The notes under the pieces are model-generated. The model was given only the letters and a program-made list of their open reading frames with translations. It had not been told where the DNA came from and searched no databases. This document shows, piece after piece, positions 17,695 through 26,745 of a stretch of DNA of 64,000 bases. Position 1 is the first letter of the stretch. The number at the start of each line of letters is the position of its first letter. Made by a program: the position numbers and the translations under genes. The DNA comes from Streptomyces sp. R302 (GTDB taxonomy: Bacteria > Actinomycetota > Actinomycetes > Streptomycetales > Streptomycetaceae): assembly GCF_012927245.1 (NCBI RefSeq), contig NZ_JABBGE010000007.1, positions 124,001 to 188,000 of the forward strand, in the 5' to 3' direction.

Positions 17695-18168
17695 TCAGGA
17701 TCCGAAGGTGGGGTCCGGCCGGGGCGAGCAGCCTGGGACGGCCCCCACCGACCCGGAGGAGGAGGAGGAGGTGGCGGCGTGCATGGTGAAGGCTCGGCTG
17801 CTTCCTGGTCCGCTCCAGTCGTGCGGAGGAAGCACCCCTACGGTGCGGGCCGAGGAGCGACCCAGCGCGCACGACGGCTGTGATGGTCTCGGCACCACCA
17901 GAGCCCGCGTGCTCGGCACCCTCTCCCGGTGTGAGCACCAGCGTGACCGCGGTGGCCGAGCCCACCGCGGTCGGTACGGTCTCCGACACCGTCACGTCGT
18001 GGTACGCGACGCGACCAGCGGCCCGTCGACGAAGACGGCCCAGGTCGCACCCCCTCCCGGGTACCCGGCCCGCCACCGGTCTTCGGCGCCCGGCTCCGCT
18101 CACCCTCCCCGCTGGGAGGTCGGGCAGACGGCAGCGCGTACGCGGTCACCGGCGAGCGCGCTCACCGG
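17695..18168. other. 470-bp gap before a truncated lipoprotein gene
   Basis: No gene supported. A short minus-strand run (VTVSETVPTAVGSATAVTLV, about 18020-17945) has protein-like composition and may be debris. The lipoprotein signal expected for the following gene is not present. Confidence 0.4.
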
Positions 18169-18730
18169 CGAGGGCGCGCACGACTTCGCGCGCACGCGGG
18201 GGACGCTCGTCGTGGGGCTGGAGGACGCCGCTCGGTTCGAGCAGGTCTTCACGGCGGAGCGGCTGTACGTGCGGGGGACCACGGCGAAGGGGTCGGTCGA
18301 CTGGATGCACGTGGACCGGGCCGGCGTGAAGGCCGAGCGGATCCTCAAGGCGCCGGGCAACGACCCCGAGTTCCTGCTGCGCCAAATGCTCATGGGCGTG
18401 CGCTACCGGCGGCTCGCGGCGAAGGACGTGGATGGTGTCTCCGCCACCCGCTACCCGGGCGAACTCACCCACGCCGCCCTCGCCCTCGGCATGTCCCCGG
18501 AGGCCCGGAAGAAGGTCGACCAGATGCGCGACATGACGGGCGGCACGATTCCCGCCACCGCCGACGTGTGGCTCGATCGGCGGGGCCGGCTCATGCGGGT
18601 TCGGCTGCAGATGGATCTTGAGGGGATGCTGCTGTCCACGGCGACGCTGAGCCCGAGCGGGCTGGGCGAGCCCGTGCAGGTGCGGGTGCCCGCCGACGCC
18701 GTCGAGGCCGAGACGTCGTCACTCGTCTGA
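18169..18730 (+). pseudogene. 5'-truncated LppX/LprG-like lipoprotein
   Basis: The coherent part reads SWDWMHV-type fold elements: ARTRGTLVVGLEDAARFEQV, LYVRGTTAKGSVDWMHVD, VDGVSATRYPGELTHAALAL, IPATADVWLDRRGRLMRVRL and QMDLEGMLLSTATLSPSG. This is the lipid-binding half-barrel of LppX/LprAFG-type actinobacterial lipoproteins. The signal peptide with lipobox and the first strands are missing; upstream the frame is open but unpatterned (Arg/Pro rich), so the 5' end was lost or scrambled. It ends 12 bases into the convergent MFS gene. Confidence 0.65.
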
Positions 18731-20011
18731 GCGGGCAGCCCTCACGGGGGTTCTCTCCGCGTCGCGGAGGCGTCGGGTGGTGACCCGGGAGGCAAGGGGA
18801 AGCGCGGCGAGGGCGAGTCCGACGGCCGCGGCGAGGAAGACGGCGCGGACACCCAGGTGGCGTCCGAGCAGTCCTCCGCCGAGCGCGCCGAGGGGCACGA
18901 CGCCCAGGACGATCAGGCGGTAGGCCGCGGTGACGCGGCCGAGGAGCGCGTCGGGGACGGCCGCCTGGCGCAGGGTGCTGACGACGATCTGGTTGAGCGA
19001 GCCCGCGAACGCCGCGCCGAACATCGCGGCCAGGGCGAGCGGCGTGCTGTGACCGAGCCCGAGGACGGCGTACCCGGCGGCCGGGACGAGGGCGGCCAGC
19101 CAGCAGGTGGGGCCGCCCCCGATGCGGGGCACGACGCGCTCGGCGAGCAGCGAGCCCGCGATGGCGCCGGCCGCGGGAACGGCGATGAAGAGGCCGTAGT
19201 TCGACATGGCCACCGCGTACGGGCCCGTGATCAGCAGGACAAGGAGCCCACCGGTGGCCGCGCCGAAGAAGTTGATGGCCGCCGAGATGAACGCGACGCG
19301 GCGCAGCAGGTCGTGGCGCCAGAAGTGGGCCCATCCGGTGCGGATGTCCTGAGTCACGGTGGTCCGGGCGGAACTGTCGGAGCGGTCGGAGCGGGCGGGT
19401 TCGTGTTGCTTGCCGGTCGGGCGCAGTGCGGGCAGCAGCAGGGCCGCGAGTCCGGCGAGGGCGAACGCGGCCGCGCCGGTGAAGAAGGCCGCGGACGCCG
19501 CCAACGCGAACAGCGCCGCGCCGACGGGTGGGCCGATGAACGTGTTCACGAGCGACTGCGTGGCGAACAGTCTGCCGTTCGCGCGCTCCAGCTTCGCGCG
19601 GGGCAGGAGGCGGGGAGGTATGGCCAGGGCTGCGTTGTCGACCATCGTCTCGGCGCAGCCTGCGACGAACACCGCGGCGTAGAGCAGGGCGACGTGGCGC
19701 CATCCGCCGGCCAGGGCGAGGGCGAGCAGCGCGAACCCCGCCGCGCGCAGCAGATTGCCCGCGACGAGGATCCGCCGTCTGTCCATGCGGTCGGCGAGCG
19801 CGCCCGCGGGGAGGGTCGCGAGCAACCAGGGCAGGAACTGCGCCACCGTCATGCCAGCCACCACGAGCGGATCACGGGTCAGCGTGGCGACGAGGAGGGG
19901 AGCCGCCGCCTGGAGAAGTCCGTCGGCGAGGTTCGACGACGCCTGCGACGCCCACAGAGCGGTGAACGGTCTGACGACGGCGGAGGCGGTGACGGCGATT
20001 TCGGCGGACAC
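18719..20011 (-). CDS. Major facilitator superfamily exporter
   Basis: A 430-residue membrane transporter with about 12 helices and the MFS_3 (MacA/EntS-like) look typical of drug or siderophore exporters. The loop 2-3 signature is GALADRMDRRRILVAGNLLR, and the mid-protein signature is FATQSLVNTFIGPPVGAALF. A charged loop at about 205-230 (KQHEPARSDRSDSSARTT) separates the two halves. GTG 20011 was chosen with AAGGGAAAG upstream. It is divergent from a CGNR-type regulator 138 bp away, which probably controls it. Its last 12 bases overlap the convergent lipoprotein remnant. Confidence 0.88.
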   Translation of the reverse strand: MSAEIAVTASAVVRPFTALWASQASSNLADGLLQAAAPLLVATLTRDPLVVAGMTVAQFLPWLLATLPAGALADRMDRRRILVAGNLLRAAGFALLALALAGGWRHVALLYAAVFVAGCAETMVDNAALAIPPRLLPRAKLERANGRLFATQSLVNTFIGPPVGAALFALAASAAFFTGAAAFALAGLAALLLPALRPTGKQHEPARSDRSDSSARTTVTQDIRTGWAHFWRHDLLRRVAFISAAINFFGAATGGLLVLLITGPYAVAMSNYGLFIAVPAAGAIAGSLLAERVVPRIGGGPTCWLAALVPAAGYAVLGLGHSTPLALAAMFGAAFAGSLNQIVVSTLRQAAVPDALLGRVTAAYRLIVLGVVPLGALGGGLLGRHLGVRAVFLAAAVGLALAALPLASRVTTRRLRDAERTPVRAARSDE

Positions 20012-20032
20012 GATCTTTCCCTTCGCGAGAAT

Positions 20033-20125
20033 CTCATGGGTGATTCGCCAATTGGGCATGAAAGAAAAACGAGCACCAGGATCACAGAGGATCACCTCAC
20101 ATGCAATGATGGTTTTACCCATGAG
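20033..20125. promoter_or_regulatory. Divergent MFS/CGNR control region
   Basis: A perfect 9-bp inverted pair, CTCATGGGT (20033-20041) and ACCCATGAG (20117-20125), brackets the gap between the divergent starts. It could be two half-sites for the CGNR regulator. The region is AT-richer than its surroundings. Confidence 0.35.
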
Positions 20126-20149
20126 GGGTGACATCTGAGAGAGGAGCCG

Positions 20150-20764
20150 ATGGTGAGGTTCGGCCACATCGCGGGCGACCGCATGCTCGACCTGGTGAAC
20201 ACCGTCGCGTGGCGGCTGGGCGGACCCGAACGCACCGAGTCCCTGACGACCTACTCCGACGTCGTCGCGTGGTGCCTCGAATCCGATCTGATCGGTACGG
20301 GCGAGGCCGCCGCCCTCCGCGACCTCGCCGAACAGGACGGCGCCGCGGCCGAAAGGGAACGCGAACAGGTCGTCTCCGCACGGGAGATGGTCTACGGGGT
20401 CCTCCTCGCCGACGACGCGGAAGCCGCCGCGGACCTCGCGAGCCTCTACCGGGCGGCGATCGCCGCGGCCGACCTCGTCCACACGGACGGCCGCTGGCAG
20501 TGGCAGGACCGGGAGACCGACCTCCGCCTGCCCCGCCACCGCATCGTCCGGGGGCTCGTGTCCCTCACCCAGCGCGACGACCTCGACCGTCTGCACCAGT
20601 GCGAGGACGCCAAGTGCGGATGGGTCTATCTCGACACGTCACCGCGACGGAACCGCCGCTGGTGCGACACGAAGGACTGCGGCGATCGCAACCGCGCCCG
20701 CGCCTACTACGCCCGGCAGAAGCAGAAGCATAAGCAGCAGGACACGCAGGCTCAGGAGGCGTAG
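20150..20764 (+). CDS. CGNR zinc-finger / ABATE-domain regulator
   Basis: A 204-residue putative transcription regulator. The N-terminal ABATE domain (about 1-140) opens with the typical GDRMLDLVNTVAWR. The C-terminal zinc finger (about 150-192) has CEDAKCGWVYLDTSPRRNRR then WCDTKDCGDRNRARAYYAR, giving four Cys ligands. The signature reads CGDR where CGNR is usual. GAGGAG precedes the ATG at five bases. Being divergent from an MFS exporter is the common setting for this family and suggests ligand-controlled expression of that pump. Confidence 0.9.
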   Translation: MVRFGHIAGDRMLDLVNTVAWRLGGPERTESLTTYSDVVAWCLESDLIGTGEAAALRDLAEQDGAAAEREREQVVSAREMVYGVLLADDAEAAADLASLYRAAIAAADLVHTDGRWQWQDRETDLRLPRHRIVRGLVSLTQRDDLDRLHQCEDAKCGWVYLDTSPRRNRRWCDTKDCGDRNRARAYYARQKQKHKQQDTQAQEA

Positions 20765-20937
20765 AGCCTCCCTCACAGTGTCCCGATTGGTTCACGAAGC
20801 CGTCCCGATCGGACCCCGACACCACCTCCAGCCTGCGACGACGGATAGCGTTCCAGGCCGCGGGGGCGCACGTCCGTACGACGTTGGCCCGAGCGGCACA
20901 TTTTTCCGATCCGACGGCTCCACGGGGGTACAGCGAC

Positions 20938-22239
20938 ATGACCATGCGAGGCGACAGCGTGCCGGGCGGCAGATTCTCCCGGCGGCGCGCACTGCGGCTG
21001 GCCGGCGGCGGACTCACCCTGGCCGTCCTGACGGTGGGGGCGACCGGCTGCCGTGAGGACGACGCCAACCTCGGCGGATCGGGGGGATCTGGCGGATCTG
21101 GCGGATCGGGCGGTTCCGAGGGGTCCGGTGAGTCCGGTGGTTCTGGTGGCTCCGGCGGCGACAAGCCCGCCGAGGGCGGCGGCGCCGGCAAGGACGGACG
21201 GGCGCCCAAGCCTCTCTGGACGAAGACGACGTCCGCGCAGACCTACGGCGACAACGACGAACTCGTCGCCACGAGCGGCGTGGTGATCGCCAGCGGTGAG
21301 CCGCTGGCCGCGCTGGACGCCGCCTCGGGCCAGGAGCGGTGGTCGTTGAAGGACGGCGCGGTGCCCGGTGCGCCGATGCTGCTCGGCAACGGCACGCTGT
21401 ACCTGGCCAGCGCCACGTACGACGGCACGGTCGCCGGCTACGACCCGGCCTCCGGCAAGGAGACCTGGCGCAGCCACCTGGGCAAGGGCTACCGGCAGCC
21501 GAAGCCGATCGCGGTGGACGACAGGCAGGTGTACGTCATCGCCGAGGTCCTGGAGGCCGACGGGTCGTCCAGGACCAACGTGATCGCCGCGCTCAACAGC
21601 CGTACCGGCAAGCCGGCTTGGCAGGAACAGCGCGACGTCGGCACCGAAGGCAACGGCATCCACGCCCACGCCCAGGGCCGCCACCTCGTCTACACCGACT
21701 TCAAGAAGAACCTCACGGTGCGAGACACCAGCACCGGCAAGCAGGTGTGGACGCACAAGACCACCAAGACCAACTACGGCTTCTTCGCCGTGTACGAGAA
21801 CCTGGTGATCGTTCCGCAGGGGTCGAGGCTCCAGGCCTTCAGCCTGGCCGACGGCTCGCTGAAGTGGTCGGTGGAGACGGCGGCGAACTACGTCTCCTTC
21901 AAAGAGCCGGCCGTCCTGGACGGCGTCCTCTACCTCGCGGACAGCAGCCGTACCCTGCGCGCCCTCGACCCCCGCACCGGCAAGGAGATCTGGACGTCCC
22001 AGGCGCTCGCCGACGCGAACCTCACGGTGCCCCGGCAGTACGTGAAGGCCGGTGGTGTCCTGTACGCGGCCACGGACCTGGACCAGCGGGGCGGTGTGAT
22101 CGCCATCGATGCGAAGACCGGTGCTGTGCGCTGGACGTTCAACGACGGCTCAGGCGACTACCACGCGTGGCTGGTGGCCACCGACGGGAAGCACGTGTTC
22201 GCCCTGCACGGCAAGAAGCTGCACGCCCTGCCCGTCTGA
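20938..22239 (+). CDS. Tat-exported lipoprotein with PQQ-like beta-propeller
   Basis: A 433-residue lipoprotein. Residues 12-40 form a twin-arginine signal (SRRRALRLAGGG) ending in a lipobox at GATGC, so the mature protein is anchored outside the membrane. A 45-residue Gly/Ser linker follows, encoded by tandem GGATCTGGC-like units. From about residue 95 there are seven or so propeller blades with the PQQ/WD40-like pattern: LDAASGQERWSL, YDPASGKETWRSHL, LNSRTGKPAWQEQ, RDTSTGKQVWTHK, LDPRTGKEIWTSQ and IDAKTGAVRWTF. No quinoprotein catalytic residues are evident, so a scaffold or sensor role is likelier than dehydrogenase activity. ATG 20938 opens the signal; ATG 20944 is an alternative. Confidence 0.85.
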   Translation: MTMRGDSVPGGRFSRRRALRLAGGGLTLAVLTVGATGCREDDANLGGSGGSGGSGGSGGSEGSGESGGSGGSGGDKPAEGGGAGKDGRAPKPLWTKTTSAQTYGDNDELVATSGVVIASGEPLAALDAASGQERWSLKDGAVPGAPMLLGNGTLYLASATYDGTVAGYDPASGKETWRSHLGKGYRQPKPIAVDDRQVYVIAEVLEADGSSRTNVIAALNSRTGKPAWQEQRDVGTEGNGIHAHAQGRHLVYTDFKKNLTVRDTSTGKQVWTHKTTKTNYGFFAVYENLVIVPQGSRLQAFSLADGSLKWSVETAANYVSFKEPAVLDGVLYLADSSRTLRALDPRTGKEIWTSQALADANLTVPRQYVKAGGVLYAATDLDQRGGVIAIDAKTGAVRWTFNDGSGDYHAWLVATDGKHVFALHGKKLHALPV

Positions 22240-22318
22240 CTCTCCGGCCACACCGATGATCCCGGCGATCCCGACGCTTCCGTCGGTTCCGACGGCTCCG
22301 ACGGCCCCGACGGCTTTG

Positions 22319-23779
22319 TCACGCGGGCTGCAGGCCCAGGGCCGTACGGGCTTCGCCGACGAGGTACAGCGAGCCGAAGACGACGATCAGGCCTTCGGGT
22401 CCTACGAGTTCGGCGGCGCGGTGGAGCGCGGAACCGGTGTCCTCGGCGGTCACGCACGGTCCCCGGCGGTCGGGCGCGAGCCGGGCTCGCAGGGCGGCGG
22501 GGTCCGCGGCTCGGGGGGCGCCGGTGCGGGTGAGGACCAGGGGCCAGTCGGCGGGGAGCGGGGCGAGCATGCCGGAGACGTCCTTGTCGTCCATCGAGGC
22601 GAAGAGCAGCACGGGCGGTCCCCCGTTTCCGCTGTCGCGGGCGTGGCGCAGGATCTCCGGGGCCACGGTCGCGACGCCCTGCGGATTGGTGGCGCCTTCC
22701 AGCAGGACGCGGCCCGTCCAGTCGCCCAGGCGGGTCTCGACCAGTTCGAGGCGTCCGGGCCAGCGGGTGGACGCCAGTCGGGCACGGAGCCGGTCGGCGT
22801 CCGGCTCCTGGATGTGGCCGCGTTCGACGAGGGCGTCCACCGCGGCGATGGCGACCGCGAGGTTGTGGTGCTGGTGTGCTCCGGGGAGCGGGCAGGGCAG
22901 ATCTCGGTACACGGCGCGGGGCGTGGTGACGTCGACGAGCGTCACCGGGCGGTGCGGGCTGTGCGGGCCGTGTGGACCGTGTGAACCGCGCGGGCCGGGG
23001 TGACCGCCGTAACCGGCGCGCCTGGCGTAACCGGCTTGTTCGGCTTGTACGGGTTGTTCGGCTTGTTCGGCGACTCGGGCGGTGTAGCGGATCTCGTGGT
23101 CCATCCGCCAGACGGAGAGCCCCGTCCGCTCCTTCAGCACCCGCTCGGCGGTCGTGGCCGCCTCCGGGTCCAGGCGCCCGAGGACGACGTGGTCCCCGTC
23201 CTGCGCGGCCGCGACCTTCGCCTCGGCGATCTGGGCGAGGGAAGCGCCGAGCAGGCGGGTGTGGTCGAGGCCGATGCCGGTGACGACCTTCACGTCGAGG
23301 CCGAGTTCGGCGGCGGCCGCCCGGCTCCCGCCGATGCTCGCCTCGGCGACGGTCAGCGCGACGCCCGCCCGCCGGAAGTGCACGGCCGCGGTGGTCGCGT
23401 AGACGCCCTGGGCGAGGACGGGCAGGTCGTGGCATTCGATCGCCTGCCAGACGTCGGAGAACGCCGTGACGTACTCGGCGCGCGTCACGGGGACCCCGTC
23501 GATCCGGATCCGCTCCCTGAGCTCCTGCAGATGAGGGCTGGGCATGCTGCCGACCCGTTCGCCGGTCGCGGCCGCCGCCGACACGGCGAACGCGCACGTC
23601 GAGCCCTTGCCGTTCGTCCCGACCACCAGCATCCCGCGCAGTCCCCGCTCCGGACGGCCCAGCATCTCCAACAGGCGGGAGACGTTCGCCTGTCGCACCG
23701 TCCGGGGAACCCGGTCGGGGTTCTCGTGCACCTTCGCCAGCGTGTCGACGCACATTCGGTAGTCCACACAACGGATCAT
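22319..23779 (-). CDS. FolC-like Mur-ligase-family protein, atypical
   Basis: A 486-residue ATP-dependent ligase-like protein. The P-loop is LVVGTNGKGSTCAFAVSAA (about 50-68), followed by SPHLQELRERIRIDGVP, the FolC-type entry. Later come TGIGLDHTRLLGASLAQIAE (ribosyl/Mg region), LPGAHQHHNLAVAIAAVDAL and FASMDDKDVSGMLAPLP, all folylpolyglutamate-synthase landmarks. The usual E-V-G-L-G-G-R-x-D-A-T-N block is replaced by EASIGGSRAAAAELG. A Gly/His/Pro tract (GSHGPHGPHSPHRP) interrupts the middle. It is therefore probably not the housekeeping folC; it may ligate another substrate. ATG 23779 was chosen; an internal ATG eight codons on is possible. Divergent from carbonic anhydrase. Confidence 0.75.
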   Translation of the reverse strand: MIRCVDYRMCVDTLAKVHENPDRVPRTVRQANVSRLLEMLGRPERGLRGMLVVGTNGKGSTCAFAVSAAAATGERVGSMPSPHLQELRERIRIDGVPVTRAEYVTAFSDVWQAIECHDLPVLAQGVYATTAAVHFRRAGVALTVAEASIGGSRAAAAELGLDVKVVTGIGLDHTRLLGASLAQIAEAKVAAAQDGDHVVLGRLDPEAATTAERVLKERTGLSVWRMDHEIRYTARVAEQAEQPVQAEQAGYARRAGYGGHPGPRGSHGPHGPHSPHRPVTLVDVTTPRAVYRDLPCPLPGAHQHHNLAVAIAAVDALVERGHIQEPDADRLRARLASTRWPGRLELVETRLGDWTGRVLLEGATNPQGVATVAPEILRHARDSGNGGPPVLLFASMDDKDVSGMLAPLPADWPLVLTRTGAPRAADPAALRARLAPDRRGPCVTAEDTGSALHRAAELVGPEGLIVVFGSLYLVGEARTALGLQPA

Positions 23780-23917
23780 GCCACCGAGCGTGACGAGTAG
23801 GCAGCGAAGAGCGAAATCCATGACTCGCCGCGATCCGCTCGAACAGAGTCCAAAAAGGCTTCGCGCATTCGGCAAACAAACGGACACGCCCGTCGCACTC
23901 GGCCCTACGTTCCTGCC

Positions 23918-24652
23918 GTGAACCACTCTTCGGGAACTCCCTCGCGTCGCGGTCTGCTGCGCACGGCCGTGACCGGGGCCACCGTGACCACGGGTGCCTG
24001 GGCGCTCGGCTTCCCGCCGACGACAACGACGACGACGGCGGCGCCCGCGACCCGAAGGCGGGCCCGGCCCACGACGCCCGGAGCCGCGCTGCGCGAGCTG
24101 AACGCGGGCAACCGGCGCTGGCGCACCTTCCACGAGAAGCATCCGCACGAGACGCGCGCCGTCCGCACCGAGGTGGTGTCCGGGCAGCACCCGTTCGCCG
24201 TCGTCCTCGGCTGCGTCGACTCCCGGGTCCCGCCGGAGCTCATCTTCGACCAGGGCCTGGGCGACCTGCTCGCGGTCCGCTCCGCCGGCGAGGTACTCGA
24301 CGAGGCGGTGCTCGGGAGCGTGGCGTACGGGGTGCTCGACCTCGGGATCCCCCTCGTCGTGGTCCTCGGGCACCAGTCGTGCGGTGCCGTCTCCGCGGCG
24401 GTCCACGCGGACGAGTCCGGTGAGGCGCTGCCTGCCCACATCCAGTACATCGCCGAGCAGATCAAGCCGGCGATCGACCGTTCGCTCCCCGGCTCGGCCC
24501 GCGTCGACGCCGCCGTCACCACCCAGGTCCGGCTCGTACGCTCGCGGCTCGCCACGGAGCCCGACCTGGCCGCCAGGATCGCCGCGGGCCGACTGGCCGT
24601 CGTCGGGGCCCGCTACGAACTGACGAACCAGCTCGTCCGCGAGGTCCGCTGA
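23918..24652 (+). CDS. Tat-exported beta-carbonic anhydrase
   Basis: A 244-residue zinc enzyme interconverting CO2 and bicarbonate. Residues 8-32 are a Tat-type signal (SRRGLLRTAVTG) followed by a Thr tract (TTTTTTAAPAT). The beta-CA core starts at about 55. Zinc ligands and partners are visible: C99 and D101-R103 in LGCVDSRVPPE, then H152 and C155 in GHQSCGAVSAA; AVRSAGEVLDEAVLGSVAYG is the family block between. Export of a beta-CA is less usual than a cytoplasmic location. GTG 23918 begins the signal. The 138-bp gap to the divergent FolC-like gene must hold both promoters. Confidence 0.92.
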   Translation: MNHSSGTPSRRGLLRTAVTGATVTTGAWALGFPPTTTTTTAAPATRRRARPTTPGAALRELNAGNRRWRTFHEKHPHETRAVRTEVVSGQHPFAVVLGCVDSRVPPELIFDQGLGDLLAVRSAGEVLDEAVLGSVAYGVLDLGIPLVVVLGHQSCGAVSAAVHADESGEALPAHIQYIAEQIKPAIDRSLPGSARVDAAVTTQVRLVRSRLATEPDLAARIAAGRLAVVGARYELTNQLVREVR

Positions 24653-24723
24653 CACCGAGCGGGCTCCCCCGGTCGAGTCACTCGTCCGGGGCCGGTGCGG
24701 CTGGCGGGGCCCGTGTCGGTCGG

Positions 24724-25671
24724 TCAGGTGCGGGTGACGGTGTGGCGGGCGGTTTCGTCGACGTGGAGGGTGAAGACGTCGGGGCGGGCGTAGTGGCCGG
24801 TGGTGTCGAGGTCGAAGCGGGCGCGGGCCAGGTCGTCGAGGTCGAGTTCGGCGGTGAGGATGCCCTCGCCGTCGCGGAGCGGTCCCGCGAGGACTTCGCC
24901 GAGCGGGGAGACGATGACGGAACCGCCGCCGATCAGTACGGTGCCGGGCTCGTCGCCCTGGACGGGATGGACGTCGTCCGGCAGCGCGTCACGGCGCAGG
25001 TACTGGTTGGCGCTGAGGACGAAGCAGCGGCCCTCCAGGGCGATGTGGCGCATGGTGGCCTGCCAGGCGTCGCGGTCGTCGACGGTCGGCGCGCACCACA
25101 GGTCGACGCCCTTGGCGTACATCGCGGTGCGCAGGAGGGGCATGTAGTTCTCCCAGCAGATCGCGGCGCCGAGGCGGGCGGCGCCGGTGTCGACGACGGG
25201 GAGCGTGGAGCCGTCGCCCTGCCCCCACAGGTAGCGTTCGGCGGCGGTGGGCATGAGCTTGCGGTGCAGGTCCAGGTAGCCGTCGGGGCCGAAGAAGAGG
25301 GCGACGCAGTACAGGGTGCCGCCGCGGCGCTCGACCGCCCCGATCACGGCGTGGACCCCCAGCTCCCGGGTCACGGCGCCGATCGCCTCCGTCTCCGGGC
25401 CAGGGATCTCGATCGCGGCGGCGTGGTAGCGGTGGAAGAGCTCGCGGCCGTCCGGGGTGCGGCTGCCGACGGTGATGCCGAAGTCCAGCCCCTTGGGGTA
25501 GCCGCCGATGAACGCCTCGGGCAGCACGACTACTTCGGCGCCGCGCCCGGCGGCCTCGCGGACGAGTTCCTCGGCCCGGGCCACCGCCGTCGGGGTGTCG
25601 AACAACGGGGCGGCCGCCTGGACGACGGCGACGGTCACGGTACGGCGGGCCTCTGCGGCAGTCGAAGTCAT
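24724..25671 (-). CDS. Nitrilase (carbon-nitrogen hydrolase superfamily)
   Basis: A 315-residue enzyme hydrolysing organic nitriles to acids and ammonia. The Glu-Lys-Cys triad is clear: E52 in VVLPEAFIGGYPKG, K138 in LHRKLMPTAAER and C172 in AAICWENYMP. The nitrilase-branch markers GGYPKG and CWENYMPLLR separate it from amidases and ureidopropionases of the same superfamily. Length is right for a cytoplasmic homo-oligomeric nitrilase, without the longer C-terminal tail of plant forms. No partner gene or regulator adjoins it. Confidence 0.9.
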   Translation of the reverse strand: MTSTAAEARRTVTVAVVQAAAPLFDTPTAVARAEELVREAAGRGAEVVVLPEAFIGGYPKGLDFGITVGSRTPDGRELFHRYHAAAIEIPGPETEAIGAVTRELGVHAVIGAVERRGGTLYCVALFFGPDGYLDLHRKLMPTAAERYLWGQGDGSTLPVVDTGAARLGAAICWENYMPLLRTAMYAKGVDLWCAPTVDDRDAWQATMRHIALEGRCFVLSANQYLRRDALPDDVHPVQGDEPGTVLIGGGSVIVSPLGEVLAGPLRDGEGILTAELDLDDLARARFDLDTTGHYARPDVFTLHVDETARHTVTRT

Positions 25672-25934
25672 GCTTCGACGCTAGGCCATGGCGCCGCCGG
25701 CGGCGCGGGCGGCCAGAACGGGTCGTACGACCGGTCCCGCGACGACGGCTGTGGTGGGGACGATGCCCCGGGGCTGTCGTTGGGGTGGGGTGGAACGGTC
25801 ATGGTGTTGTTGTCAGGTCAGGTCAGGTCAGGTCAGGTCAGAGGTCGCGTACGTCGGCGGAGACGCCTCCGACCCCCGATCCGCCGTCGTCGGCCGTGCT
25901 GCGGCGACGTCGCGGGGACCTGCGCTTCGCCCCT
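25672..25934. other. Gap with a pentanucleotide microsatellite
   Basis: Non-coding. The only features are six perfect tandem GTCAG units (25812-25841) and, at its right edge, the terminator hairpin 25935-25969. Confidence 0.6.
25812..25841. repeat. (GTCAG)6 tandem repeat
   Basis: Six perfect 5-bp units. It lies between genes, so length changes would not alter a reading frame. Confidence 0.95.
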
Positions 25935-25969
25935 CGCGTCCGGCCCCTCACGGCGAGGGGCCGGACGCG
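25935..25969 (-). terminator. Very strong hairpin after the hypothetical gene at 25999
   Basis: A 15-bp perfect stem (CGCGTCCGGCCCCTC, 25935-25949, with 25955-25969) and a 5-nt loop, 30 bp past the stop codon. Confidence 0.85.
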
Positions 25970-25998
25970 GGGCGCACGGGCGCCGGGGGGCTCGGGTC

Positions 25999-26571
25999 TC
26001 AGAAGCGGGTGTTGTCGTAGCGGCGGAGGCGGGCGGCGAGGGCCTTCTCCGTGCTGCCGAGGGCGGTGGCGATCTCCTCGTCGGTGTGTTTGCGCGTGGC
26101 GAGGCGGGTGGCGTACGGGCCGTCGGTCTCGACGACCGCGTCGAGCGCGCCCACGATGCGCAGGGCGGTGAGGGGGTCGGTGTCCTCGATGTCGTCGAGG
26201 CGTTCACGGATCTGGGAGATGAGGCGGGCGACGTCCTGCGGCAGGGGCACCGCGGCCGCGTTGATCTGCCGGGTGTGGTTCTCCCAGTCCCGCTCGGGGG
26301 CGGAGGTGTCGTACAGGTACGGCTCGCGGTGCGGTACGCGCTTCCAGTCGATCGGGTACGTCGTCTCGCACTGCCACCCGCAGGCGCACACGGCGCGCAT
26401 CCGGTCCGCGAGCGGGCGCCGGTGCACGCCGTCGTAGTACCACCAGTCCGTGAAGCTCGGGACGTACGACCCGCTGCCGATGTCGATGTAGACCGGGCCG
26501 GGCACCGTGCCGTCCTCCAGCAGCACGCCCACCTTGCCCACGTGTCCTTCCGCGCCGTCCGGCTCCCACAT
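25999..26571 (-). CDS. Conserved hypothetical protein
   Basis: A 190-residue soluble protein. The N-terminal half is beta-rich with aromatic turns (IDIGSGSYVPSFTDWWYYDG) and a Cys pair in MRAVCACGWQCETTYP that could bind metal. The C-terminal half is helical and ends in a likely HTH-like segment (HTDEEIATALGSTEKALAARL). ATG 26571 has GGGGAGA upstream at seven bases. The HTH-like tail hints at nucleic-acid contact, but I do not recognise the family. It stands alone, with a strong terminator behind it. Confidence 0.7.
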   Translation of the reverse strand: MWEPDGAEGHVGKVGVLLEDGTVPGPVYIDIGSGSYVPSFTDWWYYDGVHRRPLADRMRAVCACGWQCETTYPIDWKRVPHREPYLYDTSAPERDWENHTRQINAAAVPLPQDVARLISQIRERLDDIEDTDPLTALRIVGALDAVVETDGPYATRLATRKHTDEEIATALGSTEKALAARLRRYDNTRF

Positions 26572-26745
26572 GGTTCGCTCTCCCCTTCTGTGGTGTCGGT
26601 GCGACGGCCGCCGCGCACGTCCGTCGGCGGTCGCCTCATTCCCTCCACGGTGGCGCATGCCCGGGGGTGGCCGCAGGCGAATGCTCGTCATATTCCGTGG
26701 GCAGGCCCCAACACTGCGCCAGGTTGAGCTGGGCGGGACGGTGGA

